From NCBI GenBank assembly GCA_015488375.1, contig WFNX01000026.1, positions 1 through 33,649 of the forward strand: a DNA stretch of 33,649 nt. Reading direction: 5' to 3'. Made by a program: the position numbers and the translations under genes. Position 1 is the first letter of the stretch. The number at the start of each line of letters is the position of its first letter. The notes under the pieces were generated by a model, which searched no databases, was not told where the DNA came from, and saw only the letters and a list, made by a program, of their open reading frames with translations. Below are positions 20,756-29,605 of the stretch, in pieces. Source of the DNA: Mariprofundaceae bacterium. Its GTDB lineage: Bacteria; Pseudomonadota; Zetaproteobacteria; Mariprofundales; Mariprofundaceae.

Positions 20756-23110
20756 CTATCGCAAGGAGGCGCCGAACTTTTGCTCAACAGCCGCCACGAT
20801 TGCCTCGGATACAGCATCGCTATCCGCCTGTGTCAGCGTGCGACTCGCATCCTGCAACGTAAAGCGAATGCCCATGCTGATTTTCCCTTCCGGCACGCCC
20901 TGCCCGTGATAGACATCAAACACATAGGCATCGGCCAGCAACCGCCCGGCAGCCTGCTGCACACAACGGATCACCTTTTCGGCAATCACATTCCGGTCGA
21001 ACAAAAAGACCAGATCCCGCTGCACGCCGGGGAATTCCGCCACCGGCACATATCTGGCCGGCCGGCCTTGCGGCAACAGGTCAAGATCGAGGGCCGCAAC
21101 ATAAACCGGCATATCCAGTTCATAGTATTCAGCCACATCGCGTGCCACGCGCCCGATCATTCCCACATGATTCTTGCCCGCCATAATCCTTGCCGCCTGC
21201 CCCGGCTGCAGACCGGTCAGGGTATCATCCGCAATCCAGCGAGCTGCAAGCCTGCGTTTCGCCAGCCATGCATCCACGGCTCCCTTGAGATCAAAAAAAT
21301 CAGCAGCACGCCCCCGGGCATACCATTGATCGGCCTCTTTTTCTCCCGCCATTAGCCAGGCAAGCATATTATGCTCCCGGCGTGACTCGCCTGCCAATTC
21401 GTAAATTCGCCCGTGTTCCACCAGCGATACACCTGCCTGCTGGCGATTCATATTGTATTTGGCCACATTCAAAAGCCCCGGCCAGAGACTCCTGCGCATC
21501 ACACGCATCGATTCGGAAATCGGATTGGACAGCACCAGATCACGGCCATCATCACTGACAAAATGACGCTGTTCTTCAGCCGCGATAAAGGCATAGGTAA
21601 TCACCTGTACGGCGTCTCCGGCGACGGCCAGGCGCACGCTGTCATCCACCGGCTCCACACCTTTTGCCAATAACGGCGGCATGCGTTCAGGAATACGGTC
21701 AAAGCCGATAATACGAGCATATTCTTCGGCCATATCCTCCGCAATGGCAACATCATGCCGGAATGCCGGCACACTCACCTTCAGACTGTCCTCCTGACGA
21801 TGGATCGAAAAACCCATGCGCTCCAGTGTCTGATCCACCGCTTCCGGAATGGCGATTCCCAGACGTGCCTCGATATCCGAAACACGGCAATGAATCGTGC
21901 GCCTGGCATTAACTTGCCGGATATTGCCGGCACGCTCAACAGCACCGGGCCTGCCTCCGTACAAATCGACAATAATCTTGCTTGCCTGTTGCAACGCGAT
22001 TTCAACCATGGCCGGATCGACACCACGCTCAAAACGCATCGATGCTTCCGACACCATGCCATGATAACGGCGTGAACGACTGACGGAGGCCGGCCGGAAA
22101 TAAGCGGACTCCAGTACAATATTCACCGTGTTCTCGTTCACAGCGGAGTCTTCGGACCCCATGATGCCGGCCAGCGCCACGGCATGTTCGGCATCAGCAA
22201 CCACAAGGTCTTCATCGGTCAGTTGCAAGTTACGTCCGTCCAGAGCTACAAACGACTCACCCGGCCCGGCCCTGCGCACCTGCAAATCACCCTGCAGTTT
22301 ATCCGCATCGAATGCATGCATCGGCTGCCCGAGATACAGCATCGTATAGTTGAGCACATCGACAATGCCGTTGACCGGACGCATACCTGCCAGCAGCAAC
22401 CCCTGTTGCATCCATGCCGGCGATGCCGTGACATGCACGCCCTCAATGCGGCGACTCAGGTAGCAGGGGCAATCCTCGCGGGCAATAATCTCCGCACGCG
22501 GACTGACAACCGAAGCATCATCTTCCAGACAAATCATCTTGGCATGCGCCATCGGCAATACCATATCCGCCGCCAGTTCACGGGCCAGTCCATGGGCACT
22601 CATACAATCGCCACGATTGGGGGTAATGGAGAGATCGAACACGGCCTCTTCCAGACCCAGCCATTCGCCAACCTCCATGCCGACCGGCGCATCGGCGGAC
22701 AAAATCAGCAGCCCTTCGGCTTCCTCGGCCAGCCCCAGCTCGGCCTCCGAACAGCACATGCCGAAACTGACCTCTCCGCGAATTTTACCCTTTTTAATCG
22801 TCATGCCGCCGGGCAGCGTTGTGCCAACGGTGGCTACCGGAACCTTGTCCCCGACATCCATATTGCTGGCGCCACAAACAATGGCCAGCGGCTCATCCTT
22901 GCCAATATCGACCTTAAGCAAACTTAAACGATCGGCATCGGGATGCGGAACCTTCTCGACAATCTTCCCGACAACAACGCCCTGCACATCCTGACGCGGC
23001 GTTTCCACGCCCTCTACTTCATGTCCCAGACGGATCAGTGCATCGACCACCTCATCAACCGACACCTTGATCGGCGTATGCTCCTTCAGCCATGAAAACG
23101 GTATTTTCAC
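20756..23110 (-). CDS. pheT: Phenylalanyl-tRNA synthetase beta subunit
   Basis: MKIPFSWLKEHTPIKVSVDEVVDALIRLGHEVEGVE; tRNA-binding domain; ITPNRGDCMSAHGLARELAA. Confidence 0.96.
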   Translation of the reverse strand: MKIPFSWLKEHTPIKVSVDEVVDALIRLGHEVEGVETPRQDVQGVVVGKIVEKVPHPDADRLSLLKVDIGKDEPLAIVCGASNMDVGDKVPVATVGTTLPGGMTIKKGKIRGEVSFGMCCSEAELGLAEEAEGLLILSADAPVGMEVGEWLGLEEAVFDLSITPNRGDCMSAHGLARELAADMVLPMAHAKMICLEDDASVVSPRAEIIAREDCPCYLSRRIEGVHVTASPAWMQQGLLLAGMRPVNGIVDVLNYTMLYLGQPMHAFDADKLQGDLQVRRAGPGESFVALDGRNLQLTDEDLVVADAEHAVALAGIMGSEDSAVNENTVNIVLESAYFRPASVSRSRRYHGMVSEASMRFERGVDPAMVEIALQQASKIIVDLYGGRPGAVERAGNIRQVNARRTIHCRVSDIEARLGIAIPEAVDQTLERMGFSIHRQEDSLKVSVPAFRHDVAIAEDMAEEYARIIGFDRIPERMPPLLAKGVEPVDDSVRLAVAGDAVQVITYAFIAAEEQRHFVSDDGRDLVLSNPISESMRVMRRSLWPGLLNVAKYNMNRQQAGVSLVEHGRIYELAGESRREHNMLAWLMAGEKEADQWYARGRAADFFDLKGAVDAWLAKRRLAARWIADDTLTGLQPGQAARIMAGKNHVGMIGRVARDVAEYYELDMPVYVAALDLDLLPQGRPARYVPVAEFPGVQRDLVFLFDRNVIAEKVIRCVQQAAGRLLADAYVFDVYHGQGVPEGKISMGIRFTLQDASRTLTQADSDAVSEAIVAAVEQKFGASLR

Positions 23111-24162
23111 GATCCCATCCTCCTGAGAAAACGCACATCATTCTCGAAAAACAGCCTCAAATCCGGAATACCGTGCTTCAGCATCACCAAACGCTCCACG
23201 CCCAGTCCGAAAGCAAAACCGGAATATTCACGATGATCAATGCCCACGGCCTGCAATACATTCGGATGAATCATGCCGCTGCCCAGCACCTCCAGCCAGC
23301 CGGTCTGTTTGCATACCCGACAACCCTTTCCATCACAGAATACGCAGCCGATATCCACCTCGGCTGAAGGCTCAGTAAACGGGAAATAACTCGGTCGCAA
23401 ACGAATCGGCAGAGCCTTGCCGAAATAACTGGATAAAAAGAATTTGAGTACGCCTTTCAGGTGCGCCATCGAAATATCACGACCCACCTGGAACACCTCC
23501 ACCTGATGAAACATCGGTGAATGGGTCATATCATAGTCACAGCGATACACCCTGCCCGGTGCAACGACAGCCACAGGAGGCGTGCCGCCACGTTTGATCA
23601 GGCTTTGCATGGCGCGAATCTGCACCGGCGAGGTATGGGTACGCAAAAGGTGGCCATCGGCGAAAAAGAACGTATCGTGCATGGCGCGTGCCGGATGCTC
23701 CGGCTGAATATTCAGGGCATCGAAATTATGAAACTCATCCTCGATTTCCGGACCTTCCGCCACAGTAAAGCCCAATTGACGGAAAATCGCCGTCATTTCT
23801 TCCAGTCCCTGCTGCACCGGGTGAATTGCTCCCTGGGGCAGCTTGCGTCCCGGCAGGGTTACATCAATGCGTTCGGCCTCAATCCGTTGCTGCTCGGCAA
23901 CGGCCTGCAATTCACGTTCACGTCCGGCAAGCGCCTCGGCCAGCAACTGTTTGATTTCATTGACCACCTTGCCGATCAATGGTCGCTGTTCCGGCGCCAG
24001 GCGGCCCACGCCCTTGAGCACTTCCGTCAATTTGCCCTTTTTGCCCAGATACCTGACGCGCAACTGCTCCAGCTCGTCAAGCCCCGCCGCTGCAGCAAAG
24101 TCCTGCAGGGCCTGCTCACGCAGGCGATCAAGCTGCTCGTTCAGTGATTCCAACTCGGACAT
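23107..24162 (-). CDS. pheS: Phenylalanyl-tRNA synthetase alpha subunit
   Basis: VRYLGKKGKLTEVLKG...AEGPEIEDEFHNFDALNIQPEHPARAMHDTFF...GFAFGLGVERLVMLKHGIPDLR; start Met at 24162. Confidence 0.96.
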   Translation of the reverse strand: MSELESLNEQLDRLREQALQDFAAAAGLDELEQLRVRYLGKKGKLTEVLKGVGRLAPEQRPLIGKVVNEIKQLLAEALAGRERELQAVAEQQRIEAERIDVTLPGRKLPQGAIHPVQQGLEEMTAIFRQLGFTVAEGPEIEDEFHNFDALNIQPEHPARAMHDTFFFADGHLLRTHTSPVQIRAMQSLIKRGGTPPVAVVAPGRVYRCDYDMTHSPMFHQVEVFQVGRDISMAHLKGVLKFFLSSYFGKALPIRLRPSYFPFTEPSAEVDIGCVFCDGKGCRVCKQTGWLEVLGSGMIHPNVLQAVGIDHREYSGFAFGLGVERLVMLKHGIPDLRLFFENDVRFLRRMGS

Positions 24163-24240
24163 GGCAACTCCCCTCAAATACATGCAAAACCGCAGCCATT
24201 GCACGCAACATGTATCGATCTCAATAAAACAAACTGCTAC

Positions 24241-24270
24241 AAAAAAAGCAGGGCCTTGTCAGCCCTGCTT
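24241..24270 (-). terminator. Intrinsic terminator/possible attenuator between rplT and pheS
   Basis: Minus strand AAGCAGGGC-tgacaag-GCCCTGCTTTTTTT. Confidence 0.8.
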
Positions 24271-24308
24271 CCATCATTGTGTTTAAGCCGGTGTCATCCG
24301 GCCTGCGA

Positions 24309-24662
24309 TTACTGATTGGCGCGGGCGAGTTCTGCCAGCTTGGCAAACGCGCTCTTGTCCTGCACAGCAATATCAGCCAGCACCTTACGATCCAGTTCGA
24401 TACCAGCCTGGTCCAGACCGTGCATAAAGCGCGAATAGCTCAAACCATGCTGACGCGCCGCGGCATTGATACGGGTAATCCACAGGCTGCGGAACTCACG
24501 CTTTTTAACCTTGCGATCCCGATAAGCATACTGACGCGCCTTATCGACGGCCTGAGTCGCTGTACGGAAGCAATTCTTGCGGCGGCCGCGATAACCTGCA
24601 GCGGCCTTGATAACTTTCTTATGACGGGCGTGCGCCTGCACACCGGATTTTACGCGAGGCAT
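24309..24662 (-). CDS. rplT: 50S ribosomal protein L20
   Basis: [51 protein letters not shown]. Confidence 0.97.
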   Translation of the reverse strand: MPRVKSGVQAHARHKKVIKAAAGYRGRRKNCFRTATQAVDKARQYAYRDRKVKKREFRSLWITRINAAARQHGLSYSRFMHGLDQAGIELDRKVLADIAVQDKSAFAKLAELARANQ

Positions 24663-24680
24663 AGATGTCTCCTGTTCTGT

Positions 24681-24878
24681 TTACTTGTACGGTACGAGTC
24701 TGGTCAGCGCACCGGCATCGGCCGGAGAAACCAGATCACTCTGACGGAAACCACGCTTACGCTTCTGCGATTTCTTGGTCAGGATATGGCTGGAAAATGC
24801 CTTGTTGCGCTTCCATTTCCCGCTGCCGGTCTTCGAAAAACGCTTGGCAGCACCACTGTTCGATTTCATCTTAGGCAT
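24681..24878 (-). CDS. rpmI: 50S ribosomal protein L35
   Basis: [45 protein letters not shown]. Confidence 0.97.
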   Translation of the reverse strand: MPKMKSNSGAAKRFSKTGSGKWKRNKAFSSHILTKKSQKRKRGFRQSDLVSPADAGALTRLVPYK

Positions 24879-24890
24879 ATCGTACCTTCC

Positions 24891-25403
24891 TTATTTCTTT
24901 TGTGGCGCCAGCACCATGATCATTTGCCGACCTTCGAGGTTCGGCATTTTTTCCGGTTTCCCGAGATCTTCCACCTGCGCCGCAATAAACTTCAACTGAT
25001 CCGCCCCGCGGTTCGTATGCGCCATTTCACGGCCACGAAACCGAAGCGAAACCTTTACCTTGTTTCCCTGTCCGAGAAACTTTCTTACCTGCTTCAGCTT
25101 GACTTCCAGATCATGGCTGTCGGTGTTGGCACCAACCTTCACTTCCTTGATCTGCATCACATGCTGACGCTTTTTGGCCAGGTTTGCCTTTTTGCTCTGC
25201 TCATACTTGTATTTGCCGTAGTCCATGATCCTGCAAACCGGCGGATCGGCCTTGGCAGCCATCATCACCAGATCCAGGCCTTTTTTTTCAGCTCGGGCGA
25301 CTGCTTCCTGCAAGGGAAGAACCCCGATCTGTGAGCCATCCTCATCAACCACCCTGACGGTTGATGCCTCAATCGCCAGATTAATCGGCAAATCCGTTTT
25401 GAT
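24891..25403 (-). CDS. infC: Translation initiation factor IF-3 (probable AUC start at 25403; the TTG at 25391 is the alternative)
   Basis: VVDEDGSQIGVLPLQEAVARAEKKGLDLVMMAAKADPPVCRIMDYGKYKYE...LRFRGREMAH...EGRQMIMVLAP. Confidence 0.92.
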   Translation of the reverse strand: MKTDLPINLAIEASTVRVVDEDGSQIGVLPLQEAVARAEKKGLDLVMMAAKADPPVCRIMDYGKYKYEQSKKANLAKKRQHVMQIKEVKVGANTDSHDLEVKLKQVRKFLGQGNKVKVSLRFRGREMAHTNRGADQLKFIAAQVEDLGKPEKMPNLEGRQMIMVLAPQKK

Positions 25404-25435
25404 ACAAGCCCCCTTTTAACACAAAACCTGTTCCA

Positions 25436-27355
25436 TTATTCATAGTTCGCCATCATCTCATGCATTTTTTCAATCCATGCATCGATGGCAAACGTACCCA
25501 AATCCTCACCCGAACGGCTACGTACCGCTACCGTCCCGTTTTCCTTTTCGCGCTCACCGGCAACAAGAATGTACGGCACCCGGGAAAGAGTATGGGCGCG
25601 CACTTTATAGCCGACCTTTTCGTTTCGCAAGTCCATTTCTGCACGAATGCCCGCTTTACGCATGCGATCCGTGATTTCCGTAACATATTCGGCCTGCGCA
25701 TCCGTGATATTGCACATCACCACCTGCACCGGTGCCAGCCAGAACGGGAACTTTCCCTCGTAATGTTCAATGAGAATGCCGATAAAACGCTCCAGCGAAC
25801 CAAGAATCGCGCGATGCAGCATGACCGGCGTCTGACGACTCGAATCCTCGGCGACATACTCCGCCCCCAGTTTGCCCGGCATGGAGAAATCCACCTGTAT
25901 CGTGCCGCACTGCCAGACACGACCCAGACAATCCTTCAGGGAAAACTCGATTTTCGGCCCGTAAAATGCGCCTTCTCCCGGATTCAGCCCGTAACTGATG
26001 TCCTTGGATTTAAGCGCCTGATGCAAGGCTGCTTCGGCCTTGTCCCATTGTTCATCGGTACCGACGCGATTATCCGGGCGATCGGAAAGGAAGATGATCA
26101 CATCTTCGAAGCCGAAACGGCGATATACTTCATACGTCAGATCGATGAAATTGCAGACCTCATCCTGAATCTGCTCTCCCGTGCAAAAGATATGGGCATC
26201 ATCCTGCACAAAATTGCGAAGACGCATCAGGCCATGCAAGGTGCCCGACGGTTCATTACGATGACAGGAGCCGAATTCAGCCAGTCTGAGCGGCAAATCG
26301 CGATAGGAATGCAGCGTCTGATTGAACACCTGAATATGGCACGGACAGTTCATCGGCTTGATCGCATAGTCGCGGTTTTCCGTATTCGTCGTGAACATTT
26401 CCTGACGGAATTTGCCCCAGTGCCCGGAACGTTCCCACAGTTTGCGATCCACCACCTGCGGCGTCCTGATTTCCTGATAGCCGTGTTCGCGCATAACCTG
26501 GCGAATTTCCTGCTCCACGCTCTGCCAGATGCTCCAGCCCCTGGGATGCCAGAACACCATACCCGGCGCCTCTTCCTGCAAATGGAACAGATCGAGCGTT
26601 TTGGCCAGCTTGCGATGATCACGCTTCTCGGCCTCTTCCAGACGATGAAGATAGATCTTCAGCTCTTCCTTGCTGGCCCATGCCGTGCCGTAAATGCGCT
26701 GTAACTGCTCGTTTTCCGCCTTTCCTTCCCAATAGGCACCGGCCACCTTCATCAATTTGAAATGTTTCAGTTTTGCGGTATTCGGAACATGCGGACCGCG
26801 ACACAGGTCAGACCATTCACCCTGCCGGTACAGGCTGACCGTTTCACCCTCGGGAATACGTGCGATCAATTTGGCCTTGTAGCTCTCGCCCAGACGTTCG
26901 AAATGCGCGATGGCCTCGTCGCGGTCCCATTCTTCACGATGGATATCCAGCTTGCGACGGGCAATTTCCTTCATTTTCGCCTCGATCTTCTGCAGATCTT
27001 CCGGCGTAAACGGACGCTCGAACGCAAAGTCATAATAAAATCCGTCCTCAATCACCGGGCCGATCGTCACCTGCGATTTGGGGAACAACTCCTGCACGGC
27101 CATGGCCAGCAGATGCGCCGTGGAATGGCGGATAATCTCAAGGCCTTCTTCCGACTTATCGGTAATCAGCGCGACCTCATCGCCATCATGCAGCACATGG
27201 GAAAGATCAACCAGACGACCATTCACTCTGGCCGCCAGTGCTGCGCGTGCCAGTCCGGGACCGATCGCAGCGGCCAGATCCATCGCGGTGGAAGCAGGCG
27301 GCAGTGTGCGGTCGGAGCCGTCGGGTAATCGAACTGTAATCACGTGTTGCCGCAC
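25436..27355 (-). CDS. thrS: Threonyl-tRNA synthetase
   Basis: TGS domain, [77 protein letters not shown]. Confidence 0.97.
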   Translation of the reverse strand: MRQHVITVRLPDGSDRTLPPASTAMDLAAAIGPGLARAALAARVNGRLVDLSHVLHDGDEVALITDKSEEGLEIIRHSTAHLLAMAVQELFPKSQVTIGPVIEDGFYYDFAFERPFTPEDLQKIEAKMKEIARRKLDIHREEWDRDEAIAHFERLGESYKAKLIARIPEGETVSLYRQGEWSDLCRGPHVPNTAKLKHFKLMKVAGAYWEGKAENEQLQRIYGTAWASKEELKIYLHRLEEAEKRDHRKLAKTLDLFHLQEEAPGMVFWHPRGWSIWQSVEQEIRQVMREHGYQEIRTPQVVDRKLWERSGHWGKFRQEMFTTNTENRDYAIKPMNCPCHIQVFNQTLHSYRDLPLRLAEFGSCHRNEPSGTLHGLMRLRNFVQDDAHIFCTGEQIQDEVCNFIDLTYEVYRRFGFEDVIIFLSDRPDNRVGTDEQWDKAEAALHQALKSKDISYGLNPGEGAFYGPKIEFSLKDCLGRVWQCGTIQVDFSMPGKLGAEYVAEDSSRQTPVMLHRAILGSLERFIGILIEHYEGKFPFWLAPVQVVMCNITDAQAEYVTEITDRMRKAGIRAEMDLRNEKVGYKVRAHTLSRVPYILVAGEREKENGTVAVRSRSGEDLGTFAIDAWIEKMHEMMANYE

Positions 27356-27368
27356 TCCTGAATCAAAA

Positions 27369-27443
27369 TGGTTGGCTCGGGCGGTTTCGAACCGCCGACC
27401 CCCACCATGTCAAGGTGGTGCTCTACCCCTGAGCTACGAGCCA
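27369..27443 (-). tRNA. tRNA-Val(GAC) with encoded CCA
   Basis: Minus strand TGGCTCG TAGCTCAGGGGTAGAGC CCACC-TTGACAT-GGTGG GGCGGTTCGAACCGCC CGAGCCA-A-CCA; 7-bp acceptor stem closes perfectly; anticodon GAC. Confidence 0.93.
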
Positions 27444-27444
27444 A
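27405..27444 (-). repeat. attL: 40-bp direct repeat, 5' half of tRNA-Val
   Basis: ccatgtcaaggtggtgctctacccctgagctacgagccaa, identical to 32107-32146. Confidence 0.93.
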
Positions 27445-27469
27445 AAACGTTGAAATAGCTGGGCTCCTC

Positions 27470-27498
27470 ATCATAAGCAAGTTGCAGCACACTGAAAA
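27470..27498 (-). promoter_or_regulatory. Candidate element-borne promoter for the intact tRNA-Val
   Basis: Minus strand TTTTCA -17 nt- TATGAT, ending about 26 nt upstream of the tRNA 5' end. Confidence 0.45.
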
Positions 27499-27516
27499 GT
27501 TGCACTATAGTTGCAG
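27494..27516 (+). repeat. Left copy of 23-bp direct repeat, candidate integrase arm sites
   Basis: gaaaagttgcactatagttgcag; identical copy at 31979-32001; an additional AGTTGCA lies at 27480-27486. Confidence 0.8.
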
Positions 27517-27574
27517 AGAGAAACACTCCCAGCCCCTCTAAGCTGGCGCGAATCATAGTCAGGAGCATACTACC

Positions 27575-28657
27575 ATGGCAAGCATTCAAAAACGAACTCT
27601 CCAAGACGGGTCAGTCAGATGGCTGCTTCAGATCAGGAAGAAAGGTTTCAAAACCGTCAACAGAGTCAAAAAGACCAAGGCTGCCGCAGAAAGAGAAGCT
27701 CGAAGAATCGAAGCCGCCATGGATAACAACACATGGGATGAATTCGCTTCAGAAGAACAAAAGAAAGGCAACACTCCCCTAGCCTACTTCATTAAGAAGT
27801 ATCTCGAAGAAGTCACCCCTCACAAGGCAGGAGGAGAAAAAGGCATCATCAATGAAACAAGCACCCTGAATCAGGTGCTTCGATCGCCGATAGGAAGCAT
27901 GGATATCTACCGAATCAAGAGAGGCCACATCATCGAGTTGCGCAACTCCTGGAGAGACAATGGCAACTCTCCATCAACCATCAATAGAAAGCTCACCACG
28001 CTTCAGGATGTGTTCACACACATTCAAGTGGACTGGAGACATGAGCAACTGATCAATCCAGTTCAAGGCACGAGAATATCTTTTAAGAAAAATGCAGCAA
28101 AGGCAAAAGCCCGAAGCCGCACGCTTTCAGAAAGTGAACTCGCCGCCATGAGGAAAGCACTCGATGAATGCCGCAGCCCCTACATGCGCTGGATGTTTGA
28201 CTTCGCTCTGGAAACAGCCGGCCGCAGACGAGAGCTATTGGAAAACACATGGAATAATGTATCCGCTGACTTCAGCAGCCTCTGCATTCCCGCAGAACTA
28301 TCCAAAACGAGAGTCGAGAGGCATATTCCATTAACTCCGGCTGCTCAAGCAATTCTCAAAGAGATCAAATCTTATCAGGCTGATAAACCAACTGAATATA
28401 TCTTCCCTTTAACGGAAAAGGCATTCACCGAAGCATGGAAGAAAGCTTACAAGCGATCAAAGCTCGTAGACTTCCAATTCAGAGACACTCGCCACATGGC
28501 CACCACTATGCTTTCGAATATCTATCCGAAGATGCAAGACCTCGCGAAAATCACCGGACATGAAAAACTCGAAACACTGCTAGGATACTATGAGGAAGAT
28601 ATCAACGATCAAATCTCAAGAATGAGAGCCCACTTCAACAGTGAAAACCGAACCTAA
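27575..28657 (+). CDS. Tyrosine recombinase/integrase
   Basis: N-terminal arm-binding-like domain, TAGRRRELLENTW, FRDTRHMATTMLS, ITGHEKLETLLGYY catalytic motifs; adjacent to attL. Confidence 0.92.
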   Translation: MASIQKRTLQDGSVRWLLQIRKKGFKTVNRVKKTKAAAEREARRIEAAMDNNTWDEFASEEQKKGNTPLAYFIKKYLEEVTPHKAGGEKGIINETSTLNQVLRSPIGSMDIYRIKRGHIIELRNSWRDNGNSPSTINRKLTTLQDVFTHIQVDWRHEQLINPVQGTRISFKKNAAKAKARSRTLSESELAAMRKALDECRSPYMRWMFDFALETAGRRRELLENTWNNVSADFSSLCIPAELSKTRVERHIPLTPAAQAILKEIKSYQADKPTEYIFPLTEKAFTEAWKKAYKRSKLVDFQFRDTRHMATTMLSNIYPKMQDLAKITGHEKLETLLGYYEEDINDQISRMRAHFNSENRT

Positions 28658-28660
28658 CTA

Positions 28661-28689
28661 TTGATTTTTATTGGTCTTTCGTGTATAAT
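28661..28689 (+). promoter_or_regulatory. Sigma70-type promoter upstream of AlpA-like gene
   Basis: TTGATT (28661-28666) -17 nt- TATAAT (28684-28689). Confidence 0.6.
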
Positions 28690-28775
28690 AATAAAAGTTG
28701 CTAGACAGCTGTTCAACCGAAGCTGAGTCATCAGTGGAACCCTGCTGTTAAATCGAAATCAGGAGGAAGGACAAC

Positions 28776-28976
28776 ATGACAAAGCAACAAGATTTGGCAG
28801 CAATGGTAATCAATATTGATGAGCTGTCTGAAATCCTCGGGATATCCAAAAAGACAATCCACAACCGACTCAGCGCAAACGATGATATGCCGACACCAAG
28901 AAAGTTTGGAAAAAAACTAATATGGCTGCGGCCAGATGTTGAGGACTGGCTCATCAGGCTGCCGAAGGTAGCCTGA
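28776..28976 (+). CDS. AlpA/excisionase-type helix-turn-helix regulator
   Basis: INIDELSEILGISKKTIHNRLSANDDMPTPRKFGKKLIWLRPDVEDWL; strong RBS AGGAGGAAGG. Confidence 0.8.
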   Translation: MTKQQDLAAMVINIDELSEILGISKKTIHNRLSANDDMPTPRKFGKKLIWLRPDVEDWLIRLPKVA

Positions 28977-28998
28977 TGATAAAATCAGCCTCGCAGAG

Positions 28999-29035
28999 CA
29001 GGAGCATAAGACCAGCTTATGCATATCCTGCCTTC
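28999..29035 (+). promoter_or_regulatory. Candidate oriT with MOBP-like nic site
   Basis: Perfect 7-bp inverted repeat GCATAAG-accag-CTTATGC (29004-29022) immediately 5' of ATATCCTG|CC (nic-like TATCCTG 29024-29030). Confidence 0.6.
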
Positions 29036-29086
29036 ACTTTGTTTCGTCGCTAAAGTCTATTAGGCAGGAGCCTATCTAGATGATGT

Positions 29087-29605
29087 ATGAAACTGACAAG
29101 AAACAAAGTGCCGTCGCTGACGCGCGACAACCTAGATCCGCGAGTCTATCTCCCATGGTATTGGGAGCTCATAGAATCGCTTGTGCCACGCTTCAGTGGC
29201 TATCCTTTCCATCTATCGCCGAAAGACTTCGGCTACACTGATGAGCGTTGGCCCGGCCTGTTCTACAACAAGCAGGCCCATTGGCCGAGATGGTTTGCCA
29301 TTCGCCAGACGATTAATCTTGGCGAGAAGCATGCGAAGAGCACACCCTCCCTCATTGGAAGCTCCAATTTCCCGAAGGTCGTTTCGGAATGGCTCGATAG
29401 AGCTCTGGCATCCGAAAAGCTTCTCGCCAATCCAGATAAAATCTGGATTGATCCTCACGGATTTCTCATCACCGATGAAAGGATCGAACTCGAAAACTGG
29501 AGCGAATCTGAGAAAGAAACATTCTTTGGACAGCAGCGCTATCAGTTCCGAGAATTACTTGAATGGGATGTTGACCTCAAGTGCGCGAGATTCATCAATG
29601 ATTAA
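29087..29605 (+). CDS. Uncharacterised 172-aa protein, possible mobilization accessory
   Basis: Intact ORF between oriT-like site and relaxase-like gene; overlaps next start by 8 nt (ATGATTAA). No motif recognised. Confidence 0.65.
   Translation: MKLTRNKVPSLTRDNLDPRVYLPWYWELIESLVPRFSGYPFHLSPKDFGYTDERWPGLFYNKQAHWPRWFAIRQTINLGEKHAKSTPSLIGSSNFPKVVSEWLDRALASEKLLANPDKIWIDPHGFLITDERIELENWSESEKETFFGQQRYQFRELLEWDVDLKCARFIND

Noticed and set aside
25460-26704. 414-aa ORF antisense to thrS
   Set aside because: Antisense shadow ORF of a clearly conserved gene; no RBS or family resemblance.
27078-27458. ORF ending in [16 protein letters not shown] (and 32080-32295 with the same [11 protein letters not shown] string)
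   Set aside because: Translation of the tRNA-Val sequence, a well-known false ORF; it is useful only as a marker of the att repeat.
29059-29080. TAGGC-agga-GCCTA inverted repeat before the 172-aa gene as a second nic/oriT
   Set aside because: Stem only 5 bp and no nic-like core next to it; more likely part of the leader.
29181-29597. N-terminal extension of the relaxase-like ORF
   Set aside because: Overlaps the 172-aa gene in another frame; the coupled ATG at 29598 is a much better start.
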